Source: JBLNDJ01 sp050261515 (lineage in GTDB: Bacteria > Acidobacteriota > Terriglobia > Bryobacterales > Bryobacteraceae). Taken from it: DNA of 64,000 bases. Shown piece by piece: positions 42,595 to 50,777 of the stretch. Every line of letters begins with the position of its first letter. The stretch's first letter is position 1. The position numbers were made by a program, and so were the translations under genes. The notes below the pieces were generated by a model that saw only the letters and a list, made by a program, of their open reading frames with translations, was not told where the DNA came from and made no database searches. The DNA is taken from NCBI GenBank assembly GCA_050261515.1, contig JBLNDJ010000012.1, positions 1 through 64,000 on the forward strand, given 5' to 3'.

Positions 42595-44070
42595 ATGATC
42601 CATCGCCTTCCCGTCCTCCTCCTCGCGGCCGCGGCGCTCCACGCCGAGCCCATCAAGCTGCACCCCACGAATCCCCACTACCTTTTCAACGGAAAACCAA
42701 CCGTGCTGGTTACCTCGGCCGAGCACTACGGAGCCGTCGTCAACGGCGATTTCGATTACATCGCCTACTTCGACGCGCTCAAATCCTACGGGCTGAATTA
42801 CACGCGCATCTACCCGGGCGCGCTGTTCGAGCCGGCCGGCAAATTCGTCACCGGCAACACGCTCGGCGTGAGGCCCGCGAGCCTCGTGCTCCCCTGGGCG
42901 CGCGGCAGCGAACCCGGCTATCTGCTCGGCGGCAACAAGTTCGACCTCGACCGCTGGAATCCCGCCTTCTTCGCGCGCCTGAAGGATTTCGTGAAGCAGG
43001 CCGCGGCTCGCGGCATCGTCGTCGAGATCTGCTTTTTCAACGCGCAGTATTCCGACACCTGGCCCATGTCGCCGCTCTATTACGAGAACAACGTGCAGGC
43101 GAGCGGCCGCTGCGATTTTGAAGACGCCCAGACGCTGAAGCACGCCGACCTCGTGCGGCGCCAGAGCGAGTACGTCCGCAAGATCACGGAAGAGGTGAAC
43201 GCCTTCGACAACGTGATCCTCGAAATCTGCGACGAGCCCTATCTGACCGGGACGCCGATCGAGCTAGCGGGCCCCTGGGTCGGGCACTTCATCGAGGTGA
43301 TCAAAACGGCCGAAAAGCCGCTCGCCAACAAGCACCTGATCGCCCAGCAGATCGAAGGGCCGATGGGCGGCCCGTGCGATTTCACCGGGCACCCGGATGT
43401 CGGCGTCATTGTGGCGCAATACGTGTGGGAGTCGATGGCCGAGCAGATGGGCGGCATGAAGGCGCTCGATTACGAGTACGGGCATGAAAAAGCCATCGAA
43501 CTCAACGAGACGGACTACTATCCGCTCTGGTACAAGGGCGACAAGGTGGGCGCCTCGCGCGTCGAGGCCTGGGAATTCATGGTGGGCGGAGGCGCGAGCT
43601 TCAACCATCTGAACGGGCTGTTCACCGTGCAGAATCCCGCGGGCAAGACGCGCGAAAACGACCGCATCCTCCGCGCCGTGGGCGCGCTCAAGCAGTTCAT
43701 CGAGAGCTTCGACTTTATCCGCATGCGTGCGGACCGCGGTTTTGTCGTCAACGGAATCCCGCTCGGAACGTATTCGCGAGGGATGAGCGAGCCCGGCCGG
43801 CAATACGCCTGGTACATCCACCACAGCACCGGCCGCGGCGGCGACTACACCGTCACACCGGGCGAGTACAGCGAGACCTTCGAGTTCAGCCTCCCGCCCG
43901 GGACCTACCGGGCCGACTGGGTGGAGCCCGCGACCGGCTCCGTGCTCCGCACCGAAACGTTCACGCACGAATCCGGCACGCGCAAGCTGACCGCGCCCGC
44001 GTACACCATCGACATCGCGCTCCGCATCAAGCGAGTTGACCCCCGTCCACGAACAGAAGCACGCCGTTGA
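42595..44070 (+). CDS. Secreted TIM-barrel glycoside hydrolase-like protein
   Basis: 491 aa. A signal peptide (RLPVLLLAAAALHAE) leads to a TIM-barrel catalytic region: KPTVLVTSAEHYGAV, LKSYGLNYTRIYPGALFEP, FDNVILEICDEPYLTG (an Asn/Asp-Glu-Pro acid/base-type motif near residue 212) and AWEFMVGGGASFNHLNG. The C-terminal 100 residues form a beta-rich domain (FEFSLPPGTYRADWVEP). It resembles DUF4038 or GH5-like cellulase-fold proteins. The exact substrate is unknown. Overlaps the convergent SDR gene by 44 nt. Confidence 0.75.
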   Translation: MIHRLPVLLLAAAALHAEPIKLHPTNPHYLFNGKPTVLVTSAEHYGAVVNGDFDYIAYFDALKSYGLNYTRIYPGALFEPAGKFVTGNTLGVRPASLVLPWARGSEPGYLLGGNKFDLDRWNPAFFARLKDFVKQAAARGIVVEICFFNAQYSDTWPMSPLYYENNVQASGRCDFEDAQTLKHADLVRRQSEYVRKITEEVNAFDNVILEICDEPYLTGTPIELAGPWVGHFIEVIKTAEKPLANKHLIAQQIEGPMGGPCDFTGHPDVGVIVAQYVWESMAEQMGGMKALDYEYGHEKAIELNETDYYPLWYKGDKVGASRVEAWEFMVGGGASFNHLNGLFTVQNPAGKTRENDRILRAVGALKQFIESFDFIRMRADRGFVVNGIPLGTYSRGMSEPGRQYAWYIHHSTGRGGDYTVTPGEYSETFEFSLPPGTYRADWVEPATGSVLRTETFTHESGTRKLTAPAYTIDIALRIKRVDPRPRTEARR

Positions 44071-44779
44071 CGAAGTCCGCGTCCGCCGAGGCGAGAAACA
44101 GCGCCGGCCCGGCGACGTCCTCCGGCGTTCCGATCCTGCCCACGGGAATCAGCCCTTTGGCCGGATCGTACTTTCTGAGGAACTCTTCGTCCTGAAGCAC
44201 CGCCTCGGTCAACCGCGTCCGTATGAACCCCGGCCCCACGGCGTTCGACGTGATCCCGTACGGCCCCAGTTCGCGCGCGAGCGTCTTCGCCAGCAGGAAC
44301 ACGCCGGCCTTCGACGCGTTGTAGTGCGCCAGTTGCGCCTCGGCATCCCACGCGTTAGTGGACGACATGAAGACCAGCTTCCCCCGCCGCCGCGCAATCA
44401 TGTGCGGAGCGACGGCCTTGGCAACCAGAAACGCGCCGCGAACATTGACGTCGATCGTATCGTCCCAAGTCTTTTCCGCCAGCTCGAGGAAAGGGACCGC
44501 GGGAGCAATCCCGGCAATGTACATCAGGATATCGATGCGACCGCGCCATTCGAGCACCCGCCGGACCATCGCATCCACCTGTGCCGCCTCGCGGACATCG
44601 CAAGCGATCGCGCATGCGCCGGGCACCGCGCGCGAGGCCGCCTCCATCGCCGCAGCGTCGATGTCGGCGATCGCGACATGCGCCCCCTCGCGGCCAAGCC
44701 TGACCGCAATCGCCCTCCCGATCCCCTGCGCGCCGCCGACCACCAGCGCAACCTGATCCTCAAAACGCGTAGCGAACAC
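44027..44779 (-). CDS. Short-chain dehydrogenase/reductase
   Basis: 250-aa classical SDR. The cofactor motif is ALVVGGAQGIGRAIA (Gly-rich TGxxxGIG with the first Thr as Val/Gly), IADID follows for NAD preference, IAGIAP is NAG-like, and the catalytic Ser-Tyr-Lys are in MSSTNA and YNASKAG. PGFIRTRL is conserved. The start is uncertain: GTG 44779, with a GAGGGGG run 5-8 nt before it, is preferred; GTG 44785 and TTG 44797 are alternatives. Confidence 0.88.
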   Translation of the reverse strand: MFATRFEDQVALVVGGAQGIGRAIAVRLGREGAHVAIADIDAAAMEAASRAVPGACAIACDVREAAQVDAMVRRVLEWRGRIDILMYIAGIAPAVPFLELAEKTWDDTIDVNVRGAFLVAKAVAPHMIARRRGKLVFMSSTNAWDAEAQLAHYNASKAGVFLLAKTLARELGPYGITSNAVGPGFIRTRLTEAVLQDEEFLRKYDPAKGLIPVGRIGTPEDVAGPALFLASADADFVNGVLLFVDGGQLA

Positions 44780-44865
44780 CGCCACCCCCTCGGCCAACCC
44801 GCCCGCCTTCTATCCTAGCTGCGTTCATTTGCGGCCCTTAGTATCGTTTCCAAGAGTACTGGAAT

Positions 44866-44894
44866 TTTCGAGCGGTTTCGTGGTAGAGTGTAAT
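44866..44894 (+). promoter_or_regulatory. Candidate promoter before the zinc-ribbon gene
   Basis: TTTCGA (44866-44871) and TGTAAT (44889-44894) at 17-nt spacing; the -10 box matches in five of six positions. It would start transcription near 44901 and give a leader of about 165 nt. Confidence 0.4.
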
Positions 44895-44901
44895 TTGTAC
44901 G

Positions 44902-45066
44902 GCGGGTGTCTCCGAACCCTTGCCTCACGCTAGCGCTTCGGCTCCCGCGAATCCCTTTCAGACCTTGGCTGTAACTGAGGCTGTACGTACTTTGCCCAAT
45001 TTGGGGCGGGCAGCAAGGCTCACCAACCTCGTAAAAGGATCCCTTAAAGGAGTCGTAAGTCCTTTA
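44902..45066 (+). ncRNA. Possible structured 5' leader of the zinc-ribbon gene
   Basis: The 286-nt gap 44780-45065 has no convincing ORF. Within it GCGGG (44902-44906) can pair CCCGC (44944-44948) and, nested inside, CCGAA (44912-44916) can pair TTCGG (44937-44941). A second hairpin, TAAAGGA (45045-45051) with TCCTTTA (45060-45066), buries an AGGAG ribosome site and the A of the ATG. This arrangement could let the leader control translation. No known riboswitch class is recognised; hairpins were found by eye only. Confidence 0.35.
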
Positions 45067-45533
45067 TGGATGAAGACCGAAAATACCGACAGCGGGGCTA
45101 TATGGACTCCGACCGGGACAACACCGGCCGGAGGCTCGAGGACCGGCCGAAAGGCCCGCGTCCGCCCCTGGATGTGACCGGACCCCGGCTGCCGCGGCTG
45201 GTGCAAACCGTCGTGGCGTCCCGCTGTTACAACTGCGCGGCAACCCTGCCGGCCGGAACCGATTTCAAGGGCAACTGCCCGAAGTGCGGCGTGCCTCTGC
45301 ACTGCTGCAAGCAATGCGCGCACTTCGAGCCCTCCACCCGGTTCCAGTGCATCAAGCCGATTCCGGTCCGGATCATTTCGAAGGACCAGGCCAACGAGTG
45401 CGCCTCTTTTGGCGCGCGCGTCACGGTAGCCCGCGACGCGACGGCGTCGGGCGGCTCGGCCTCGCCGGTCAACACGGCCCCGCGCAACCCCACCGACGCG
45501 CGGGCGGCCTTCGACCAGTTGTTCAAGAAATAA
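45066..45533 (+). CDS. Zinc-ribbon protein of unknown function
   Basis: 155 aa. A charged, disordered N-terminus precedes a zinc-ribbon: CYNC (54, 57) and CPKC (71, 74), followed by HCCKQCAHF (80, 81, 84), C95 and C112, nine cysteines in all. The sequence PAGTDFKGNCPKCGVPLHCC suggests one ribbon and possibly a second metal site. The Ala/Pro-rich tail ends FDQLFKK. I do not recognise the family or role. The AGGAG ribosome site is 13 nt before the ATG within a hairpin. It lies 14 nt before the polyol dehydrogenase gene. Confidence 0.8.
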   Translation: MDEDRKYRQRGYMDSDRDNTGRRLEDRPKGPRPPLDVTGPRLPRLVQTVVASRCYNCAATLPAGTDFKGNCPKCGVPLHCCKQCAHFEPSTRFQCIKPIPVRIISKDQANECASFGARVTVARDATASGGSASPVNTAPRNPTDARAAFDQLFKK

Positions 45534-45547
45534 CTTCCGGACCGGCG

Positions 45548-46579
45548 ATGCGCGTTGCCGAGCTCTACGAACCGCGGCACTTCCGGCTGATCGAGCAGCC
45601 CATCGCGGACCCCGCGCCCGGCCAGGTTCAGGTGCGCGTAGACGCCGTCGGCATCTGCGGCTCCGACCTGCACTACTTCGCCGAAGGCGCGATCGGGGAC
45701 ACCGAGTGCGTCTACCCGATGGTCCTCGGCCACGAGCCGTCGGGGACGGTGGTCAAGGCGGGGGCCGGAGTAACGGGCTGGTCGCCGGGGGACCGGGCGG
45801 CGCTCGAGCCGGCGATCTACTGCTATCACTGCGAGTTCTGCCTGACGGGGCATCACAACGTGTGCTCGAACATCCGGTTTCTGAGCATGCCGCAGGAGCC
45901 GGGGTTTCTGCGGGAGTACGTGAACCTGCCGGCGCAAAACCTGTTGCCGCTGCCGCCGGAGCTGAGCGCGGCCGAGGGGACGCTGTTCGAGCCGCTCGCG
46001 GTCGTGCTGCACTCGATGAAGTTTGCGGCGCTGCAGGTGGGGGAGCGGGCGGTGGTTTTCGGCGCCGGGCCGATCGGGCTGTTGACGATCGCGGTGCTGC
46101 GGCTGGCGGGGGCGGGACGGATCTGGGCGGTGGAGCCGGTCGCTGCCCGCCGCGGCCTGGCCTGCGCCATGGGCGCCGATGAAGTCATTGACCCATCCGC
46201 CGCCGACCCGGTTCACGAGTTGCTGCGCGACACGGGTGGCCGGGGCGTGGATGTGGCGATCGACTGCGCGGCGCGCGGGGAGTCGATGAACCAGGCGATC
46301 GGGGCCGCCCGCAACGCCGGCCGCCTGGTCGTGACCGGAATCCCCTCCACCGCCCAAGCCTCCCTGGACTTCCACGTCATGCGCCGCAAAGAACTGGCGC
46401 TCCTGAACGTGCGGCGTTCGAACCACGAATCGGAAACGGCGCTGGAACTCCTGCGCGAGTGTCCTGAACGCTTCGCGCAGATCCTGACCCACGAGGTTCC
46501 GCTGGAGGACGTGGAGCGGGCGTTCAGTATGCTCGGTGCGTATGCGGATGGGGTGGGGAAGGTTGTGGTGCGGGGGTAG
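45548..46579 (+). CDS. Zinc-dependent polyol/sorbitol-type dehydrogenase
   Basis: 343-aa medium-chain dehydrogenase of the L-iditol/threonine dehydrogenase group. Catalytic zinc residues are in VGICGSDLHYF and LGHEPSG; the structural zinc loop is CYHCEFCLTGHHNVC; GAGPIGLLTIAVLRLAGAG is the NAD-binding site. VYPMVLGHEPSGTV is typical of sorbitol dehydrogenases. Oxidises a secondary alcohol of a sugar alcohol or amino acid. Its last 56 nt overlap the convergent membrane-protein gene. Confidence 0.9.
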   Translation: MRVAELYEPRHFRLIEQPIADPAPGQVQVRVDAVGICGSDLHYFAEGAIGDTECVYPMVLGHEPSGTVVKAGAGVTGWSPGDRAALEPAIYCYHCEFCLTGHHNVCSNIRFLSMPQEPGFLREYVNLPAQNLLPLPPELSAAEGTLFEPLAVVLHSMKFAALQVGERAVVFGAGPIGLLTIAVLRLAGAGRIWAVEPVAARRGLACAMGADEVIDPSAADPVHELLRDTGGRGVDVAIDCAARGESMNQAIGAARNAGRLVVTGIPSTAQASLDFHVMRRKELALLNVRRSNHESETALELLRECPERFAQILTHEVPLEDVERAFSMLGAYADGVGKVVVRG

Positions 46580-48287
46580 AAAACCTGTATAGGTATGTGC
46601 GGCTATCGCGATAAACCTTCGGCACGCGGGTTTTCAGCTCGATCCAGCCCCCTGTGGGAGCCCATTCGGGAACCAAGTCCGCAATGACAGCCTCTGCACC
46701 TAAACCGTGCATGGCCGCCAGAATCTCTGCGCGTCTTGCCGGACTGCTCCGCCAGAACTTGTCGATCTCCCGGGTTCCGTCAAGGACCGTTCGAGGCAGG
46801 TCGGAGTTCCTGAGCGCAAGAACCGGAACTTCGCAAATAATACGGGCCCCGCACAACCTGATGGAGTAGGCATTGATAGCCAGGCCGATGTATCCAACCT
46901 GGGTGCCCCGCCCAATCCCGTGCTCCCTCAATTCTTCCGCGAGTCTGGATCGCGCACTCATGACTTGTCGAAATGTCGGGTCCACGCGGATGCGCGTATC
47001 GGCAACCAAGTCAATCACCGTGAACAAGGCAAGCAGAATCGCGCCGATGAAGACGGCGATAGCCTTTGTGGCCCGGGAATCCGAGTTCGCAAGTGTTACG
47101 CCAAATACGCTGACTCCAAGCACCACCAGGAATCCGGCGATATACCTGGATTCCAGGAAGACCAGCACGTACATTGCGACGGCGGCTGCGCAAGGAATCA
47201 ACAGGAACCAGACGCGGCGGAACAATTCCCTGCGCCTGGAGGCGCCCACCATCACAGGCAGTGCAACCAGCAGCGCCGGGCAGCCCAGGAGCAGGACGAG
47301 CGCGTAAACGCCGTTTTTCTGTGCAGCCCGCAGTTGTTTGGCGAGGCCGAATTTGTTCTGCAGACCCTCATACCAGTGGCTGGGGTCGCGCCACAACGGG
47401 TACACTCCCGGAACCGGAGATGCAAACTCAAGCACCTCCGGTGAGGTGTTGATCAGCCGAGGTGGATGCTTCGGCGTGCCGAATCCCGCGGGTCCGCCTT
47501 GCCAACCTGTCGAACGGCGCACCTCTCCGACCTCCCAAGCATAGTTGATCCAGCCCGAATCGCCGATTGTGAACCTGTGTGCCGAGAGGCTCACGGCCAT
47601 GATCCACGGCACGGCGACGGCGGCGAGTGCGCACCCTGCAACCGGAATTCGCCGGCGTCCTCCAACGCCGGCCAGAAAGAGCAAGGCGATTCCGAGTACT
47701 GCCGTTTTCGCCAGGTATCCGCAGCCGAGCACTGCTCCGAGCAGTGCGGCCAGCCTGAGCGAACCCGTCCTTCGTAGACGCAGCAGGAGACCGGCGCCCG
47801 TGTATATCAAAGCTGTCACCAGAAGGTCGGGCAAGGGCCTCCAGACGCCGATCAACCCTATCGAACCCCAGAGAAATGTCAGGCATGTGACTGTCCGGTA
47901 GAAGAAGCCGTTAGGACATCGAAGCAGGAGGGACAGTTCACGCGTAAAAAACAGAAACGCTGCAAATGACGCGAGGAAGATAGTGCTGTTGAGAGTTCGC
48001 AGGGACTCAAACTCGGACCAGCCGAACGGTTGCGTCAATATGGTCCACGCGGCGATGACCCATGAATACAACGGACTCCAGTAGCAGTTGATCGCCTCGT
48101 GCCACAGCCCCTTCCGATATGCCTCAGCAATCTCCAGGTATGAAATGCCGTCCGAGTAGACCACGAAGCTCCGAGTCGAATTCAGCACGCCCAACGGTAC
48201 AACCAGCGCTCCCAGGACCAAGGTTGATCGCGAAAGACGCGGCGAGCGCGCAAGCTTCGAGTCCCGTGTGATCGAACTGGCTGGCAT
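46524..48287 (-). CDS. Polytopic membrane protein, GT-C glycosyltransferase-like, unknown
   Basis: 587 aa with about eleven predicted membrane helices. The first periplasmic loop, VYSDGISYLEIAEAYRKGLWHEAINCYWSPLYSWVIAAW region, has an Asp and the YLEIA pattern seen in dolichol-phosphate-type GT-C enzymes, so a lipid-linked-sugar transferase is plausible. The C-terminal 190 residues are soluble. GC content is clearly lower than in the rest of the window (about 55% on a counted line). The last 18 codons, rich in Pro and His, are antisense to the dehydrogenase 3' end, as if the stop was lost at a junction. Confidence 0.72.
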   Translation of the reverse strand: MPASSITRDSKLARSPRLSRSTLVLGALVVPLGVLNSTRSFVVYSDGISYLEIAEAYRKGLWHEAINCYWSPLYSWVIAAWTILTQPFGWSEFESLRTLNSTIFLASFAAFLFFTRELSLLLRCPNGFFYRTVTCLTFLWGSIGLIGVWRPLPDLLVTALIYTGAGLLLRLRRTGSLRLAALLGAVLGCGYLAKTAVLGIALLFLAGVGGRRRIPVAGCALAAVAVPWIMAVSLSAHRFTIGDSGWINYAWEVGEVRRSTGWQGGPAGFGTPKHPPRLINTSPEVLEFASPVPGVYPLWRDPSHWYEGLQNKFGLAKQLRAAQKNGVYALVLLLGCPALLVALPVMVGASRRRELFRRVWFLLIPCAAAVAMYVLVFLESRYIAGFLVVLGVSVFGVTLANSDSRATKAIAVFIGAILLALFTVIDLVADTRIRVDPTFRQVMSARSRLAEELREHGIGRGTQVGYIGLAINAYSIRLCGARIICEVPVLALRNSDLPRTVLDGTREIDKFWRSSPARRAEILAAMHGLGAEAVIADLVPEWAPTGGWIELKTRVPKVYRDSRTYLYRFSTPAPQPSPPHPHTHRAY

Positions 48288-48481
48288 CGCGAGAAAGAAT
48301 TAATGCGTTTGCTACAAAGAGGTGGCTAATCCCAAGCCGCGGTTCACTCGGGAACACTTCCCTCTCAGCCGCGGTCCTTCTCTCTGCGGCGAGTTCATAA
48401 TACACGATCGATGCACAGCATTCAATACAACGTGCGCTGGGATGGTATCATTTTAACTTCTGATCCCCGTGAGCGGCTGTC
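48288..48481. promoter_or_regulatory. 194-nt divergent intergenic region
   Basis: AT-richer gap between two divergent low-GC genes. TATCAT (48446-48451) is a fair -10 box for the rightward gene, 30 nt before its start, with TTCAAT 19 nt upstream as a poor -35. No ORF, tRNA or repeat is evident. Confidence 0.3.
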
Positions 48482-50239
48482 ATGTTGGCTGCACATATAG
48501 AAGACGGGCCACGAGTCAGCAGTCCTGCCGTGGATGCTGCTAGCGAGCAACACAACCCTACCCACCCGCCCGGCTGGCGACAGGATGTGATCGTGGCGTT
48601 CTCGCTGTCGAATTTGTCGTACCTCCTCTCCTGGCATGATGTCCAAACCTCTTCCCGCAAGGAACTGGACTACTTTGCCGCGAGACCCGCCACCCACACG
48701 CTCGAGTTTGCGACAGTCCTAAATGTTGTTCTGTTAGGCGCCTTCCTGGCAGCCATTTTGCGGCGTCTCAGGTGCGTCAAAGGTCCCAGGTATTTGCGTG
48801 CGGCTGACTATTTCACATTTCTGGTGCTGATGTGGGTTGCGATCCGCGCCCTCAAACCCGTCTCATGGGTAGCCTTGTTTGGCGCGACCACAGCCAGGGA
48901 ACTCGTCGCGCTCTCCGGGCGGATGCTCAATTTCGTGGGTCCGCATGGCCTCGTGGTCGTCATACTCGTGTGCATCGTAGGCACAACCGCCGTTGTAAGC
49001 CGTTTCTTCGGACCGGTTGTCCAGGCAAGCCGCGCCATCGCATTGGTGCTGTCGCCGTTCGCAGTTATGAACTTTGGTCAAGTGCTGTGGAATGTCGCCA
49101 CTTCAAGGGACAACAACGCATTTTTGTATCGTGACTATCGAGCAGGTCAGCCAGCGCTCCGTACCGGGCGCTTTGTCTGGCTTATCTTCGACGAACTCGA
49201 CCAACATTTCGTCTTCCAGCAGCGCCCGCCGAACGTAGACATGAGGGAATTCGACCGCTTCCGTTTGACGGCGCTGTGTGCAATGCGTGCCAGGGCTCCC
49301 GCAGAAAGCACGTTGGAATCACTGCCATCCTTGATTCGCGGGAAGGTGGTCGCCAAGGCAGAGCCCGTGGGACCAAATGAGCTGGTCCTGACGTCATCCG
49401 ACGGTACGCGAGCCATGTGGAGCCGAGAACCAAGTATTTTCGGCGATGCGCGAGTATTGGGATTCCGTTCCGCTTTGGCAGGCTTGTTTCACCCGTATTG
49501 CCGCGTAATCGGTAAAGACCTCGACAGCTGTTTCTGCTATCTGCCTGCCGAGTGGGGTGGGCCCGCAGTCAGATGGAAAATGTTTGCGGATCATAGCGGC
49601 TTGTGGAAGACGCTGGCCATGCAAGCCCGCAAGGAACTCCTTGCAGCGCATGTTCTAAAGAGGTTTGATGGGCAGAGCTTCACCACCATCGATCGCGAGG
49701 TCTCAATACAGCAGCGTGCTGCGCATCGTAGGTGTTTCGAAGAGATCCGGCGAAGATCGTTGCACTTCGTGGCTAGCCCTGAATTGAATTTCGTCTCGGT
49801 CCACGTGCCGGTTCCGCATGATCCGGGGATTTACGATCGCAGAGCGGCTGCATTTTCGCTCAGCGAAGACAAGAACTATGTAGATAATTTGGCCCTTGCC
49901 AATCGCTTCTTGGGCGAAATCCGCCAAGCGATGCAGGCCGCTGGTTTTTGGGACGACGCGACCGTACTTGTGACCTCGGACCACCCGTATCGGAAGCAAC
50001 ATTGGTCCAGAGAAATATACTGGACAGCCGAAATGGCAAGGTTGACGGCAGGTTCCGAAACATCAACCGTTCCGTTCCTGCTTAAGCTGCCGCGCCAGAA
50101 AGCATCCCTGACGTACAACCCGGAGTTCAATACAGTCGTGACTCGCCGACTCCTGGGCGCCCTTATGCGGGGTGAGATTCGAACTCCTGAAGAAGCCGCC
50201 AAGTGGCTGGACCGGTTCGGCGCTGTTACTCCTCCATGA
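48482..50239 (+). CDS. Membrane protein with sulfatase/phosphoethanolamine transferase-like domain
   Basis: 585 aa. About four helices occupy 60-215 after a polar N-terminus; the periplasmic domain (about 225-570) looks like an alkaline phosphatase-superfamily fold. VWLIFDELDQ places a likely metal-binding acidic pair, and TVLVTSDHPYRKQHW the second metal site (SDH). The family catalytic Thr/Ser region is not clear. Such proteins modify envelope glycans or lipids. GC content is low (about 52% on a counted line). The 3' end overlaps the convergent isomerase gene by 14 nt. Confidence 0.7.
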   Translation: MLAAHIEDGPRVSSPAVDAASEQHNPTHPPGWRQDVIVAFSLSNLSYLLSWHDVQTSSRKELDYFAARPATHTLEFATVLNVVLLGAFLAAILRRLRCVKGPRYLRAADYFTFLVLMWVAIRALKPVSWVALFGATTARELVALSGRMLNFVGPHGLVVVILVCIVGTTAVVSRFFGPVVQASRAIALVLSPFAVMNFGQVLWNVATSRDNNAFLYRDYRAGQPALRTGRFVWLIFDELDQHFVFQQRPPNVDMREFDRFRLTALCAMRARAPAESTLESLPSLIRGKVVAKAEPVGPNELVLTSSDGTRAMWSREPSIFGDARVLGFRSALAGLFHPYCRVIGKDLDSCFCYLPAEWGGPAVRWKMFADHSGLWKTLAMQARKELLAAHVLKRFDGQSFTTIDREVSIQQRAAHRRCFEEIRRRSLHFVASPELNFVSVHVPVPHDPGIYDRRAAAFSLSEDKNYVDNLALANRFLGEIRQAMQAAGFWDDATVLVTSDHPYRKQHWSREIYWTAEMARLTAGSETSTVPFLLKLPRQKASLTYNPEFNTVVTRRLLGALMRGEIRTPEEAAKWLDRFGAVTPP

Positions 50240-50777
50240 ACCGATACCCAATCATGTGGCACACAATCATGTGGGCATCCTCGATGCGGCCCATGTGGGG
50301 TTCGGGGACGTGGATGTTCAGGCTGGCCAGGGGGGCGAGTTTGCCTCCGTCCCGGCCGGTGAGAGCCAGCGTCCGGCACCCGATCGAGTTCCCGTACTCG
50401 ATCGCCCGTACCACGTTCATCGAATTTCCAGAGCCGCTGATTCCCATCACGAGGTCTCCGGGTTGGGCGAAATTCTTGAGCTGCTCGACGAAGACGCAGT
50501 CGTAGCAGACGTCGTTGGCGTAGGCGCTGATCGTCGGGAGCGAGTCGGTCAGGGCGATGATGCGGAAGCGCTTCTCGCGGTTGTAGCTGGCTCCTTTGAG
50601 GATGTCGGTCGCCAGGTGCGAGGCCGTTGCGGCGCTGCCTCCGTTGCCGCAGACGAAGATGCCGCGGCCGGCGTCTCGCGCTTCGCGAAACCACTCGATC
50701 GCCTGCTCCACTCTCGCCAGGTCCAGCCCGTCCAACGTTGCGCGCAGACGCGCCAGGTATTGCTCTGAAAAACTCAT
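50226..50777 (-). CDS. gmhA: Sedoheptulose-7-phosphate isomerase-like SIS protein
   Basis: 183-aa SIS-fold isomerase. IFVCGNGGSAATASHLATDI is the GmhA substrate loop, DLVMGISGSGNSMNVVRAI the phosphate-binding Ser cluster, and LTGRDGGKLAPLA the third block; HMGRIEDAHMIVCHMI carries the conserved Glu-Asp-His. GmhA converts sedoheptulose-7-P to glycero-manno-heptose-7-P. It is the last gene of a five-gene minus-strand operon and overlaps the ROK kinase by 4 nt. Confidence 0.88.
   Translation of the reverse strand: MSFSEQYLARLRATLDGLDLARVEQAIEWFREARDAGRGIFVCGNGGSAATASHLATDILKGASYNREKRFRIIALTDSLPTISAYANDVCYDCVFVEQLKNFAQPGDLVMGISGSGNSMNVVRAIEYGNSIGCRTLALTGRDGGKLAPLASLNIHVPEPHMGRIEDAHMIVCHMIGYRFMEE

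Noticed and set aside
44920..45177. 85-codon plus-strand frame through the leader of the zinc-ribbon gene
   Set aside because: Runs out of frame into the zinc-ribbon coding sequence and has no motif; the leader is better explained as untranslated.
48124..48405. 93-codon minus-strand frame in the divergent gap
   Set aside because: Mostly overlaps the 5' end of the membrane-protein gene in another frame; no ribosome site or motif.
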